A stretch of DNA of 64,000 nt from the NCBI RefSeq assembly GCF_004522235.1, contig NZ_SDLT01000023.1, positions 62,270 to 126,269 on the forward strand, read 5' to 3'. Position numbers and translations under genes: made by a program. Shown in pieces: positions 8,827 to 17,355 of the stretch (positions within the stretch are counted from its first letter, which is position 1; every line of letters begins with the position of its first letter). This stretch comes from Amycolatopsis nivea (lineage in GTDB: Bacteria > Actinomycetota > Actinomycetes > Mycobacteriales > Pseudonocardiaceae). The notes under the pieces are model-generated. The model had not been told where the DNA came from, did not search any database, and saw only the letters and a program-made list of their open reading frames with translations.

Positions 8827-10797
8827 ATGTCCACCCAAACTTTGCCCGTGTCGCCCGTCGACGGCGAGAACGCCGCCCCGCATCCGCTGGCTGTGCTCTC
8901 CGCGGCCGAACTCGAAGCCGCGCGAAGGATTCTCGAGGAAGCCGGTCTCGTGTCCGCGTCGACCCGGTTCTCCTACGTCCTGCTCCGCGAACCGGACAAG
9001 CAGGACGTCCTCGCCTGGGACGGGCGGACCCCGCTGCCGCGCGAGGTGTCGGTGCTGGTGACCGAACTGGAACCGCTCGGCCTCAGCACCGTGGTGGTGG
9101 ACTTGACCGCGGGAGAGGTCGTCTCGCGGACGGTGCTCGACCCGGCCGAGGTGGGCTTCGGCCCGTGCCTGGACGAGGATTACGACCTGGTCGACGAGAT
9201 CGTCAAGAGCGACGAGCAGTGGCTCGCCGCGGTCGCCAAGCGCGGCGTCGCCGATGTCGGCAAGGTCCGGACGGTGCCGCTGTCGGCCGGGGTGTTCGGC
9301 TATCCCGACGAGGTCGGCGCCCGCGTGTACCGCGTGCTCTCCTTCCATCAGCCGCACCCCGGCGAACCGCCGTGGGCGCATCCGGTCGGCGGGGTGATCG
9401 CGCACGTCGACGTGAGCAACCGGCGGGTGCTGCGGGTCGTGGAGACGCACGTCGACCACGTGCCCGAGGAGTCCGGCGATTACTTGCACGACGCCGTCCG
9501 CGGCCCGCAGCGCACCGACCTCAAGCCGATCTCCATCACCCAGCCCGAAGGCGTCTCGTTCCAGTACGACGACGGCGTCCTGTCGTGGCAGAACTGGCAG
9601 CTGCGACTCGGGTTCAACGGCCGCGAGGGGCTGACCCTGCACCAGGTGTCCTATGCCGACGGCGGCGTGCGGCGGCCGGTCGTCTACCGGGCCTCGGTCG
9701 CGGAGATGGTGGTCAACTACGGCGATCCCGGGCCCACGCACGGCTGGCAGAACTACTTCGACCTCGGCGAGTACCAGTTCGGGCGGCTCGCGAACTCGCT
9801 GGAGCTGGGCTGCGACTGTCTCGGCGAAATCACCTACGCCGACGCCGTCGTGGCCGACGACCACCTGCGCCCGCAGCTGATCCGCAACGCGATCTGCATC
9901 CACGAAGAGGACTTCGGCGTGCTGTGGAAGCACAACGACATCTTCACCGGCACCTCGCAGACGCGGCGGCAGCGCCGGCTCGTGGTGTCGGTCTTCGGCA
10001 CCGTCGGCAACTACGACTACGGGTTCTACTGGTACTTCTACCTCGACGGCACCATCGAGTTCGAGACCAAGGCCACCGGCATCCCGTTCCCGTCCGGGTA
10101 CGACGGCGCGGACCCGCACTTCAGCGAGCTCGCGCCCGGTCTCGGCGCCCCGGTGCACCAGCACCTGTTCTCGGTGCGCCTCGACCTGACCGTCGACGGG
10201 GTGCGCAACTGCGTGGACGAACTGGACGTCGCGCCGGTGCCGATGGGCGGGAACAACCCGTGGGGCAACGCGATCGGCCGCAAGCGCACCCGGCTGCGCA
10301 CCGAACGCGAAGCCCGCCGGAAAGCGGCGAACCACCTCAACCGGGTGTGGGCGATCTCCAGCGCGGAGCGCACCAACCGGCTGGGCAAGCCGACCTCGTA
10401 CGTGCTGCACCCGGAAGGCCAGCCGGCGCTGTTGGCCGACGAGAACTCCTCGATCGCCCGCCGGGCGGCGTTCGCCCGCGAGCATCTCTGGGTTTCGCGG
10501 TACGACCGGGACCAGCTGTGGCCCTCGGGTTACACGGTGAACCAGAACCCGGGCGACGACGGGCTGCCCGCCTACACCGCGCGGGACCGGCCGATCGACG
10601 GGGAGGACGTGGTGCTGTGGCACACCTTCGGCCTGACGCATTTCGTGCGCACCGAGGACTGGCCGATCATGCCGGTCGACTACGCCGGGTTCAAGCTCAA
10701 GCCGGACGGTTTCTTCGACCGCAACCCGACCCTCGACGTGCCTGACCTCAGCGGGAAGTCCGGCTGCTGCGGCCCGGCCGGTCATGCCGGGCCGTGA
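8827..10797 (+). CDS. Primary-amine oxidase, copper/topaquinone type
   Basis: A 656-residue copper amine oxidase that oxidises primary amines such as tyramine or phenethylamine to aldehydes, ammonia and hydrogen peroxide. The precursor of the topaquinone cofactor is Tyr396 in VGNYDYG. Copper ligands are the HQH of HQHLFSVRLD (about residue 445) and a later histidine near the C-terminus. Length matches actinobacterial tyramine/phenethylamine oxidases. No signal peptide is seen, so it is cytoplasmic. It follows the permease and precedes an aldehyde dehydrogenase that would oxidise its product. A ribosome-binding AAGGAAAGG precedes the ATG. Confidence 0.95.
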   Translation: MSTQTLPVSPVDGENAAPHPLAVLSAAELEAARRILEEAGLVSASTRFSYVLLREPDKQDVLAWDGRTPLPREVSVLVTELEPLGLSTVVVDLTAGEVVSRTVLDPAEVGFGPCLDEDYDLVDEIVKSDEQWLAAVAKRGVADVGKVRTVPLSAGVFGYPDEVGARVYRVLSFHQPHPGEPPWAHPVGGVIAHVDVSNRRVLRVVETHVDHVPEESGDYLHDAVRGPQRTDLKPISITQPEGVSFQYDDGVLSWQNWQLRLGFNGREGLTLHQVSYADGGVRRPVVYRASVAEMVVNYGDPGPTHGWQNYFDLGEYQFGRLANSLELGCDCLGEITYADAVVADDHLRPQLIRNAICIHEEDFGVLWKHNDIFTGTSQTRRQRRLVVSVFGTVGNYDYGFYWYFYLDGTIEFETKATGIPFPSGYDGADPHFSELAPGLGAPVHQHLFSVRLDLTVDGVRNCVDELDVAPVPMGGNNPWGNAIGRKRTRLRTEREARRKAANHLNRVWAISSAERTNRLGKPTSYVLHPEGQPALLADENSSIARRAAFAREHLWVSRYDRDQLWPSGYTVNQNPGDDGLPAYTARDRPIDGEDVVLWHTFGLTHFVRTEDWPIMPVDYAGFKLKPDGFFDRNPTLDVPDLSGKSGCCGPAGHAGP

Positions 10798-11146
10798 GCT
10801 GGCGCTGTGCCGCTGGCTCGCCGTGTTCGCGATGGCCGGTGCGCTCGCCCACGTCGCCGTCGCCGCGCACACGCCCGCTCTGACGGCGGTTTTCGCGGGC
10901 ATGGCCGTGCTGTGCCTGCCGTGCGCGGCGCACCTGTGGCGCGGCGGCCGGTCCGCGCTGCGGCTGGTCGCGGGCAACGCCGCGGCCATGGTCGCGATCC
11001 ATCTCGCGGTGGGAACCGGGCACCACTCCGGATCGGCGGCGCTCGCCGTCCTCACCGTCACCGAAGGCGGCATCGCCGCGGGCGCGTGGTACCTCGCGCG
11101 CCACTCGCAAAGGAGTCTCAATGAGTTTGTCAAGCCGACTGCGTGA
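10784..11146 (+). CDS. Small hydrophobic membrane protein, 3' end altered by the IS element
   Basis: A predicted protein of 120 residues with about four membrane helices (LAVFAMAGALAHVAV; ALTAVFAGMAVLCLP; an alanine-rich third; AALAVLTVTEGGIAAG). It overlaps the end of the amine oxidase gene by 14 bases, so it belongs to that operon. The family was not recognised. Its last ten or so codons appear to be read inside the IS110-family element, because the transposase stop lies at 11130. The native C-terminus was probably different. Confidence 0.6.
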   Translation: MPGRELALCRWLAVFAMAGALAHVAVAAHTPALTAVFAGMAVLCLPCAAHLWRGGRSALRLVAGNAAAMVAIHLAVGTGHHSGSAALAVLTVTEGGIAAGAWYLARHSQRSLNEFVKPTA

Positions 11147-12332
11147 CGGGCTGGGCGGGGGTGAACACCCTGTTGTCGCGCAGCAGTGCCCACAATACGT
11201 CGACCCGGCGGCGGGCGAGTGCGATGACGGCTTGGACGTGTTTGAGTCCTTGTCCTCGTTTTTTGAGGTAGAAGTCGCGGTTGGGGCCGTCGCGGATGAT
11301 GCTGGATTGCGCGGACAGGTAGAACACCCGGCGCAGTCGGCGGCTGTAGCGCTTGGGACGGTGCAGGTTTCCGGTGCGGCGGCCCGAATCCCGCGGCACC
11401 GGCACCAAACCAGCGGCCGAGGCCAGGCGCCCCGCGTCGGCGTAGGCGGCCAGGTCGCCCGCGGCCGCGACCAGCTCCGCCCCGAGGATCGGGCCGATGC
11501 CGGGCATCGACTCGATGATCTCCGCCTGCGGGTGCGCGCGGAACGTATCGCGGATCTGGGTCTCGATCGCGGTGAGCCGGTCGTCCAGGGCGAGGATCTG
11601 GCGGGCCAGCTCGGCCACGATCGTCGCGGCGACGTGCTCCCCGGGCAGGGTCGTGTGCTGGGATCGAGCAGCGGACAGCGCGGTCACGGCGACAGCCTCG
11701 CCGCCGCGGACCTTGCGGTTGACGAGCCAGGCCGTCAGCCGGGTCTGGCCGATCCGGCGGATCGCGGCCGGGGTCTGATAGCCGGTCAGCAACACCAGGG
11801 CGCCTTTGTGCGCGGAGTAGTCGAACGCGCGTTCCAAGGCGGGGCTGACGCCGGTGAGCACATCACGCAACCGGTTGATCAACCGGACCCGGTCGGCGAC
11901 CAGATCGCTGCGGTGCGCGGTGAGCAGGCCCAGATCGGCGGCGAGTTGCGCGGGCACGTCGATCATCGCGAAATCCTTGCGGACACGGGACGTTTCAGCG
12001 ATCACGTAGGCGTCGCGCGCGTCGGTTTTCGCTTCGCCCCGGTAGGCGCCGGTCATCCGGTTGACGGTGCGGCCGGGCACGTAGACGGCCTGTTGGCCGT
12101 GGGCGGCAAGCAAGGCCAGCAACAGCGCGGAGGCGGTGCCGGCGATGTCGATCGCCCAGGACACCTGCCCGGCCAGGCCGAGGATGTCGGCCAGGGCGTC
12201 GAGGATCGCCGCCTCGTCGTTGACGATCTTGCGCGACCACAGCGTGGTCCCGGTGTCGTCGACCACTGCCGCCCAGTGGTGGGCCTTGCCCGCGTCGATC
12301 CCTGCCCAGGCGCGGGTGCGTTGCTCGTTCAA
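11130..12332 (-). CDS. IS110-family transposase
   Basis: A 400-residue DEDD/RuvC-like transposase. The first catalytic aspartate is in WAGIDAGKAHHW (about residue 13), and the family motif GEAKTDARDAYVIAET is at about residues 96-111. The C-terminal transposase-20 domain contains ESMPGIGPILGAELVAAAG and ASAAGLVPVPRDSG, which carries the region of the conserved serine. Length is normal, and no frameshift is seen, so the element may be active. Confidence 0.95.
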   Translation of the reverse strand: MNEQRTRAWAGIDAGKAHHWAAVVDDTGTTLWSRKIVNDEAAILDALADILGLAGQVSWAIDIAGTASALLLALLAAHGQQAVYVPGRTVNRMTGAYRGEAKTDARDAYVIAETSRVRKDFAMIDVPAQLAADLGLLTAHRSDLVADRVRLINRLRDVLTGVSPALERAFDYSAHKGALVLLTGYQTPAAIRRIGQTRLTAWLVNRKVRGGEAVAVTALSAARSQHTTLPGEHVAATIVAELARQILALDDRLTAIETQIRDTFRAHPQAEIIESMPGIGPILGAELVAAAGDLAAYADAGRLASAAGLVPVPRDSGRRTGNLHRPKRYSRRLRRVFYLSAQSSIIRDGPNRDFYLKKRGQGLKHVQAVIALARRRVDVLWALLRDNRVFTPAQPVTQSA

Positions 12333-12530
12333 ACACGTCTCCTCGAACTGCTCGATCGACCATCGGCCCGAGGAACACCCCGCCGTCGTCTCCGTAAACA
12401 GCGATCAGCACGCGCATCTCAATCAGCAGCCAGGGTGCCCCGGAGAGCCGGACGGCCACTCCTTCGGAGCCACCAAGGGCAAGACCGCATCAGCCACATC
12501 CGGCCCTCCCGGACCGCCCAACAACTTACG
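12333..12530 (-). ncRNA. Candidate bridge-RNA region of the IS110 element
   Basis: About 200 non-coding bases lie between the transposase start and the aldehyde dehydrogenase ribosome-binding site. In IS110-subgroup elements this 5' end carries the structured bridge RNA that selects target and donor DNA. That is established for IS621 and relatives; its presence here is inferred from position only. I did not derive a fold or the guide loops. Confidence 0.4.
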
Positions 12531-12539
12531 GAGAACCGC

Positions 12540-13982
12540 ATGACTGACACCGTGACCGCGCTGTTCCTGGACGGCGTCTGGACGAAAGGCGGTGCGCCGG
12601 GATTCACCACGCTCAACCCGGCGACGGAGGAACCCCTCGCGGAAATCGCCGCCGCCGACGAGGCCGACGTGGACCGCGCGGTGCGGGCGGCGACGCGGGC
12701 GTTGAAGGGGGAGTGGGCGGCGACCCCGCCGTCCCGGAAAGGCCTGCTGCTCTCCCGGCTGGCGGACTTGGTCGAGCAGGAGGCCGAGGGACTCGCGCGG
12801 CTGGAGTCGCTCGACATGGGCGCGCCCGCCGGGATCGCGCAGGGCATGTTCGTGCCGAATCTCGTGGCGTCGTTGCGGTACTACGCGGGCTGGGCGGACA
12901 AGATCACCGGCGAGTTCGTTCCCACCGACGGCTATTTCGGCGCGCCGACCCACTCCTACACCCGCCGCGAACCGGTCGGCGTGATCGCCGCGATCGTGCC
13001 GTGGAACTCGCCGCTCATGATCCTCGGCTGGAAGCTGGCTCCCGCGCTCGCCGCGGGCAACACGGTGATCGTGAAGCCGGCGGAGGACGCGTCGCTGTCC
13101 ATCCTGCAGCTCGCGGAGCTGTCCGAACGGGCCGGTTTCCCGCCCGGCGTGATCCAGGTGCTGACCGGTCCGGGCTCGGTCACCGGCGAGGCGCTCGCGC
13201 GGCATCCGGGCGTGCACAAGGTCAGTTTCACCGGTTCCACCGGCGTCGGGCGGCGCATCCTGCGCAACTCCGCGGACACTTTCAAGCGGACGACCTTGGA
13301 GCTGGGCGGCAAATCCCCGCAGCTGGTGTTCGCCGACGCGGACCTGAACGCCGCGGTGGCCGGCCTCGCGGCGGGGATCTTCACCAACCAGGGCCAGGTC
13401 TGCGCCGCGGGGACGCGCATCCTCGTGCAGCGGCCCGTGCTGGACGCGGTGCTGGACGGACTGCGCGACGCCGCGGCGGCGCAGGTGCTCGGCGACCCGT
13501 TCGACCCGGCGACCACGATGGGCCCGCTGATCAACGGCGCCCAGCGCGAGCGGGTGCTCGGCTATGTCCACAAAGGACGGGACGAGGGCGCGGCGCTCGT
13601 CGCCGGGGGCAATTCCCCGGACGGGCCGGGCTTTTTCGTCGCGCCCACGGTCTTCTCCGGCACGAACGACCTGGCGATCGCGCGCGAGGAGATCTTCGGC
13701 CCGGTCGGCACCGTGATCCCGTTCGACGACGAGGCCGAGGCGGTCGCGATAGCCAACGACAGCGACTACGGGCTCGCGGCCACGGTGTGGACCCGCGACG
13801 TCGGGCGCGCGCACACCGTTTCGGCCGCGCTCGAAGCGGGCGCGGTCGGGGTGAACGGCTGGTCGCCGCTGGCCCCTCAGCTGCCGTGGGGCGGGCTGAA
13901 AGCGAGCGGGGTCGGCCGCGAACTGGGCTACGAGGGCATCCTCGCCAACACTGAGGCGAAAACCGTGACCATCGTATTGTGA
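12540..13982 (+). CDS. NAD(P)-dependent aldehyde dehydrogenase
   Basis: A 480-residue aldehyde dehydrogenase of the betaine/phenylacetaldehyde dehydrogenase type. The catalytic cysteine is in NQGQVCAAGTR (about residue 293), the general-base glutamate in TLELGGKSPQLVF (about 259), and the NAD-fold VPWNSPLMILGWKLAPALAAGNTVIVK precedes them in pieces. It would oxidise the aldehyde formed by the copper amine oxidase. The ATG at 12540 follows ACGGAGAACCGC. Frames that run upstream lie inside the IS element and are not part of it. Confidence 0.9.
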   Translation: MTDTVTALFLDGVWTKGGAPGFTTLNPATEEPLAEIAAADEADVDRAVRAATRALKGEWAATPPSRKGLLLSRLADLVEQEAEGLARLESLDMGAPAGIAQGMFVPNLVASLRYYAGWADKITGEFVPTDGYFGAPTHSYTRREPVGVIAAIVPWNSPLMILGWKLAPALAAGNTVIVKPAEDASLSILQLAELSERAGFPPGVIQVLTGPGSVTGEALARHPGVHKVSFTGSTGVGRRILRNSADTFKRTTLELGGKSPQLVFADADLNAAVAGLAAGIFTNQGQVCAAGTRILVQRPVLDAVLDGLRDAAAAQVLGDPFDPATTMGPLINGAQRERVLGYVHKGRDEGAALVAGGNSPDGPGFFVAPTVFSGTNDLAIAREEIFGPVGTVIPFDDEAEAVAIANDSDYGLAATVWTRDVGRAHTVSAALEAGAVGVNGWSPLAPQLPWGGLKASGVGRELGYEGILANTEAKTVTIVL

Positions 13983-13993
13983 AAGGGGAATCG

Positions 13994-14548
13994 ATGACCG
14001 ACGAGACCGTGGCAGCTTTGATCCGCAGGGTCGAGGTGCTCGAAGCCGAGGCCGACATCCGGCGGCTGCAGGCGCGCTACATGTTCCTCTGCGACACGCC
14101 GAATCCCGAGTACGGCGTGGCTGACGACGCGAAGCGGATCGAGCTGATCCTTGAGCTTTACACCGAGGACGCGGTGTGGGAAGGCGTCGGCGAGTACTAC
14201 GACGGCCAGTTCGGCCGCGCCGAGGGCAAACCGGCGATCCGCGAGCACTTCCAGCGGTTCTGGGGCGAGAAACAGGATCCGGCGCTGCTGCTGAACGCGC
14301 ACTACCTGACTTCGGAGCAGATCCACGTGCACGGCGACACCGCCGACGGACAGTGGATCCACATGCAGCCGTGGCTGTTCTCGGACGGCAAGTCGTTGCT
14401 GCGCTCCAGCCGGCTCAACAACGCCTTCCGCAAGGAGCCGGACGGCTGGCGGATCACCCGGACCCGCACCGAAAACGTGTTCGTCGCCCCGCTGCCGGAC
14501 CGGTTCGCGAGCGACTACCCGTCGACGTCGGTGCTGCTGAAGCCGTGA
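13994..14548 (+). CDS. SnoaL-like (NTF2-fold) protein
   Basis: A 184-residue protein of the SnoaL-like domain class: an N-terminal helix, then DAVWEGVGEYYDGQFGRAEGKPAIREHF, and C-terminal strands ending with WRITRTRTENVF. The family includes cyclases, hydratases and small-molecule isomerases as well as ring-hydroxylating dioxygenase beta-like subunits, so the reaction is not determined. Start chosen at 13994 behind GAAAGGGGA. It follows the aldehyde dehydrogenase by 11 bases and belongs to the same operon. Confidence 0.75.
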   Translation: MTDETVAALIRRVEVLEAEADIRRLQARYMFLCDTPNPEYGVADDAKRIELILELYTEDAVWEGVGEYYDGQFGRAEGKPAIREHFQRFWGEKQDPALLLNAHYLTSEQIHVHGDTADGQWIHMQPWLFSDGKSLLRSSRLNNAFRKEPDGWRITRTRTENVFVAPLPDRFASDYPSTSVLLKP

Positions 14549-14614
14549 CCGGCCCCTCCTGTCCGGTTCGCCGCGGATTACGCTGAGCCGAGGCAACCGG
14601 ACGGGAAGGACGCG

Positions 14615-15190
14615 ATGGCAGGGCTGGCATACGGTACGGGACGGCAAGCGCTGCTGGACGCCGCGGTACGGGTCGTAGCGGCGCAGGGCCTGCGCGGGCT
14701 GACCTACCGCTCGGTCGCCGCCGAAGCCGGCGTCACCCACGGTTCGGTCCGCTACCACTTCGGCGACTGGCGGACGCTGGTGGAAGAGGCGCTCGCGCAC
14801 TGCGTCGAGCGCAGCGTCCAGGGTGCGGAGCTGTCGTCGCAGGGCGAGGGCTTCGACGAGTTCGCCTCGGGTCTGGTCTCGCTCGTGACCGCCGATCCGG
14901 GGGCACAGGCCTTCCAGTACGAACTGACCATGGAAGCCCGGCGCCGCCCCGAACTGCGCCCGGTCATGGAACGCGCCAACGACTTGTACCGCGACGCGGT
15001 GCGCCGCGAACTCGCCGCACACGGCCTCGACGACCCCGACCTGGCCGAACTGGTGTTCCTGGCCCTCGACGGGCTGGTGTTCCATTTGACGGCGTTCGGG
15101 GACACGTCGCGCGGCGAACGAGCGGCGGCGAAGCTGCGGGCGTTGCTGCGGGCGTATGCGGGGGCTGCGGCTGAGCGCAGCGTGGAGTAG
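14615..15190 (+). CDS. TetR-family transcriptional regulator
   Basis: A 191-residue one-component regulator. The helix-turn-helix lies at about residues 10-56 (QALLDAAVRVVAAQGLRGL, then SVAAEAGVTHGSVRYHFGDW). The C-terminal ligand domain resembles the TetR_C_6-like group. It probably controls the amine genes just upstream, with which it is collinear; this is inference. It ends at a strong two-way hairpin. Confidence 0.85.
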   Translation: MAGLAYGTGRQALLDAAVRVVAAQGLRGLTYRSVAAEAGVTHGSVRYHFGDWRTLVEEALAHCVERSVQGAELSSQGEGFDEFASGLVSLVTADPGAQAFQYELTMEARRRPELRPVMERANDLYRDAVRRELAAHGLDDPDLAELVFLALDGLVFHLTAFGDTSRGERAAAKLRALLRAYAGAAAERSVE

Positions 15191-15227
15191 CCGGGGCTGG
15201 CTTGACCATGCGTCAAGCCAGCCCCGG
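15191..15227. terminator. Bidirectional terminator, 16-bp perfect stem
   Basis: CCGGGGCTGGCTTGAC (15191-15206) and its exact complement (15212-15227) enclose CATGC. It lies between the convergent TetR and monooxygenase-fold genes, starting at the TetR stop codon. Confidence 0.9.
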
Positions 15228-15248
15228 CCGGACTGTTCCCGGTACCGG

Positions 15249-15575
15249 TCAGTCGCGCACGGCCAGTTCGCCGAGTTCGGACCAGCCTTCCTGGTCCACC
15301 TTCGCGTGCACGATGCGCGGCGTTTCGGCCAAATAAGGCGGAAGCTCGCGCTGCGCGGTCTTGAAGTGGGCCGAACCGACGTGGGCGGCGCCCGCGTCGT
15401 CGTCGCGGAATGCTTCCACCAGCACGTATTCGCTGGCGTCGGCGAGGCTGCGCGACCACTCGTACCAGAGGCAGCCAGGCTCGGCTCGCGTCGCTTCGGT
15501 GAACGCGCGGGAGATCTCGGGCCACGCGTCCGCGTGCTCCGGCTTCACCCGGAACTTGGCGGTGATGAAGATCAT
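15249..15575 (-). CDS. ABM-domain (antibiotic biosynthesis monooxygenase-fold) protein
   Basis: A 108-residue dimeric ferredoxin-like barrel protein. It starts MIFITAKFRVKPEHADAW and carries CLWYEWSRS and EYVLVEAFRDDDAGAAH, typical of the ABM/YgiN family. Members act as quinol monooxygenases or as stress and redox proteins of unknown role. It lies 26 bases after the zinc alcohol dehydrogenase and shares its operon. Confidence 0.8.
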   Translation of the reverse strand: MIFITAKFRVKPEHADAWPEISRAFTEATRAEPGCLWYEWSRSLADASEYVLVEAFRDDDAGAAHVGSAHFKTAQRELPPYLAETPRIVHAKVDQEGWSELGELAVRD

Positions 15576-15601
15576 CGGTCTCCTCGGGGCGGTTTTCCGT
15601 T

Positions 15602-16627
15602 TCAGGGAACCAGGATCGCGCGTCCGCGGACGCGGCCGGCGGCCAGGTCGTCGAGCGCGTCCTGAAAGGACTCGAGCGGGTAGGTCGCGGTGTGCAGGCG
15701 CACGCGGTCCTGCGCGGCCAGCACCATCAGCTCGCAGAGATCGGTGTAGGAGCCGACCAGGTTGCCGATGAAGTTGATCTCGGCGGAGATGATGTCGATC
15801 GTGGGCACGTCGATGTTTTCGCCGTAGCCCACCACGTGGTAGTCGCCCGCGCGGCGCAGCATCGCGACGCCGTCGCGGGTCGCGCCGCCCTCTCCGACGA
15901 AGTCGAGCACGGTCTCCGCGCCCTCGCCGCCGGTCAGGTCCCGCACCGCGGCGACGTGCCCGCCGTCGGCGACCACGCCGTGGTCCGCGCCGATCGATTC
16001 GGCCAGCTTCACCGCGTCCTCGTTGCGGTCGACCACGATCAGTTCGGCGGCGGTGAGCGCCTTGAGCACCTGGATGCCGATGTGCCCGAGCCCGCCGGCG
16101 CCGATCACCACGCACCGGTCGCCCGGGCGCAGCCGCCGCGCTGCCTTGGCCGCCGCGTGGTACGCGGTCAGCCCGGCGTCGGCGAGCGCGGCGACATCGG
16201 CCGGTTCCAGCGAATCGTCGAGCTTCACCACGCTGCGCGCGGAGGTCTTGAGGTACTCGGCGTAACCGCCCGCGGTGTCGATGCCGGGGAATTGGCTGGC
16301 CGCGCAGTGCACGTCGTCGCCGGCGCGGCAGGCGCGGCACAGGCCGCAGGTGATCAGCGGGTGCACGATCACCTTGTCGCCCTCGGCGACGTTGGTGACC
16401 GCGCTGCCCACCGCGTGCACCCAGCCCGCGTTTTCGTGGCCGATCGTGTAGGGGAGCGCGACGCCGGACTTCTCCGCCCACTGCCCTTCGAGGATGTGGA
16501 TGTCGGTGCGGCACACGCCGGCCCCGCCGATCCGCACGACGACGTCGTACGGGCCGGCGACCTCGGGGACGGGTACGTCGGCGAGCCGAAGTTGCTGGTC
16601 GTAACCGACGACCTGGACTGCTTTCAC
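15602..16627 (-). CDS. Zinc-dependent NAD alcohol dehydrogenase
   Basis: A 341-residue medium-chain dehydrogenase. Catalytic zinc ligands are Cys39 in GVCRTDIH and the His-Glu pair of IGHENAG. The structural zinc site is CGLCRACRAGDDVHC, and the Rossmann motif is VIGAGGLGHIG. It resembles the alcohol dehydrogenase that closes actinobacterial propane monooxygenase operons and oxidises 1- or 2-propanol or other small alcohols. Its ATG overlaps the DUF59 gene stop by ATGA. Confidence 0.9.
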   Translation of the reverse strand: MKAVQVVGYDQQLRLADVPVPEVAGPYDVVVRIGGAGVCRTDIHILEGQWAEKSGVALPYTIGHENAGWVHAVGSAVTNVAEGDKVIVHPLITCGLCRACRAGDDVHCAASQFPGIDTAGGYAEYLKTSARSVVKLDDSLEPADVAALADAGLTAYHAAAKAARRLRPGDRCVVIGAGGLGHIGIQVLKALTAAELIVVDRNEDAVKLAESIGADHGVVADGGHVAAVRDLTGGEGAETVLDFVGEGGATRDGVAMLRRAGDYHVVGYGENIDVPTIDIISAEINFIGNLVGSYTDLCELMVLAAQDRVRLHTATYPLESFQDALDDLAAGRVRGRAILVP

Positions 16628-17355
16628 GATGCTCGGGCCTCCTCGGGCGAGCCGGGCCGCGGCGCCTGGTCGGCCGCGGATTCGGGATAACGGGTGCGGA
16701 GCAGGCCGCGGCAGAAGTGCGCGTTGCCGTCGATCGAAATCCGGACCGACCGCGCGAACCGCAGCCGCAGCGGTACTTCCTCCTTCGGATACGGCCGGCC
16801 GAGGTCGTCGACGAGCACCGGCTGGTCCGGCGTGACCGCGAGACCGAGCGCTTCCCGGCGGCGCAGGAGCGCGGCGGTGACCCGGTCGTCAGGCAGGTCG
16901 CCGAGCGTCACGTCGTGCAGCGCCTCTTCGCTCAGGTCGCCGTCCGCGCGCAGCAGCGCGGTGAGCGCCCGTTCCATGGCCGCGGTGTGCGCCTTGCGCC
17001 GGAACGTCGCGCGCAACTGCTCGAGGTCTTGCTCCGCCTCGTCGCCGAACGTGCCGCGATAGCCGGCATCGGCGGCGAGGCCGCGGTTGATCAGGTCCGA
17101 ATCGTGGTGGTCGTCCAGCAGCACCTCGACCCGGCCCGCCTCGGGCAGCGCGGTCAGCACGTCCTTCGCGTCCGACGCCATCAGGTACGCGAAATTGGGC
17201 GAACAGAACGAAGTCGGCAGCCGCAGGTGCACGGTCAGCGTTCCGTCGCGGGCTTCGAGCGAACGGACGAAGCCGAGATCGGTGATCGGTTCGTCCAGTT
17301 CGGGGTCGAAGACGGCGGACAGCGCGGCGCGGGCGCGCTCTTCCAGTGCGGGCAT
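16624..17355 (-). CDS. DUF59/MIP18-type metal-sulfur assembly protein
   Basis: A 243-residue protein whose first 90 residues match the DUF59 (PaaD/MIP18) fold: VFDPELDEPITDLGFVRSLEA and LRLPTSFCSPNFAYLMASDAK with a conserved cysteine. The rest is a family-specific extension. Homologues sit between the amidohydrolase and alcohol dehydrogenase genes of propane and similar binuclear-iron monooxygenase operons, where a role in maturing the iron enzyme is proposed. Coupled at both ends: TGATG overlap with the amidohydrolase, ATGA with the dehydrogenase. Confidence 0.8.
   Translation of the reverse strand: MPALEERARAALSAVFDPELDEPITDLGFVRSLEARDGTLTVHLRLPTSFCSPNFAYLMASDAKDVLTALPEAGRVEVLLDDHHDSDLINRGLAADAGYRGTFGDEAEQDLEQLRATFRRKAHTAAMERALTALLRADGDLSEEALHDVTLGDLPDDRVTAALLRRREALGLAVTPDQPVLVDDLGRPYPKEEVPLRLRFARSVRISIDGNAHFCRGLLRTRYPESAADQAPRPGSPEEARAS

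Larger units (their letters stand above)
11115..12530 (-). mobile_element. IS110-family insertion sequence (ends approximate)
   Basis: A single transposase gene on the minus strand with a non-coding stretch of about 200 bases on its 5' side (12333 to about 12530) and almost nothing after its stop. This is the layout of the IS110 subgroup, in which the 5' non-coding end encodes the bridge RNA. No terminal inverted repeats are evident, as expected. It separates the amine oxidase/membrane-protein genes from the aldehyde dehydrogenase of the same operon. Exact ends cannot be set without a second copy or an empty site. Confidence 0.75.

Noticed and set aside
8668..11193. Minus-strand frame of about 840 codons
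   Set aside because: Antisense to the copper amine oxidase, whose cofactor and metal motifs are intact.
11121..12539. Extension of the aldehyde dehydrogenase frame upstream through the IS element
   Set aside because: The added sequence is antisense to the transposase and not dehydrogenase-like; a ribosome-binding site precedes the ATG at 12540.
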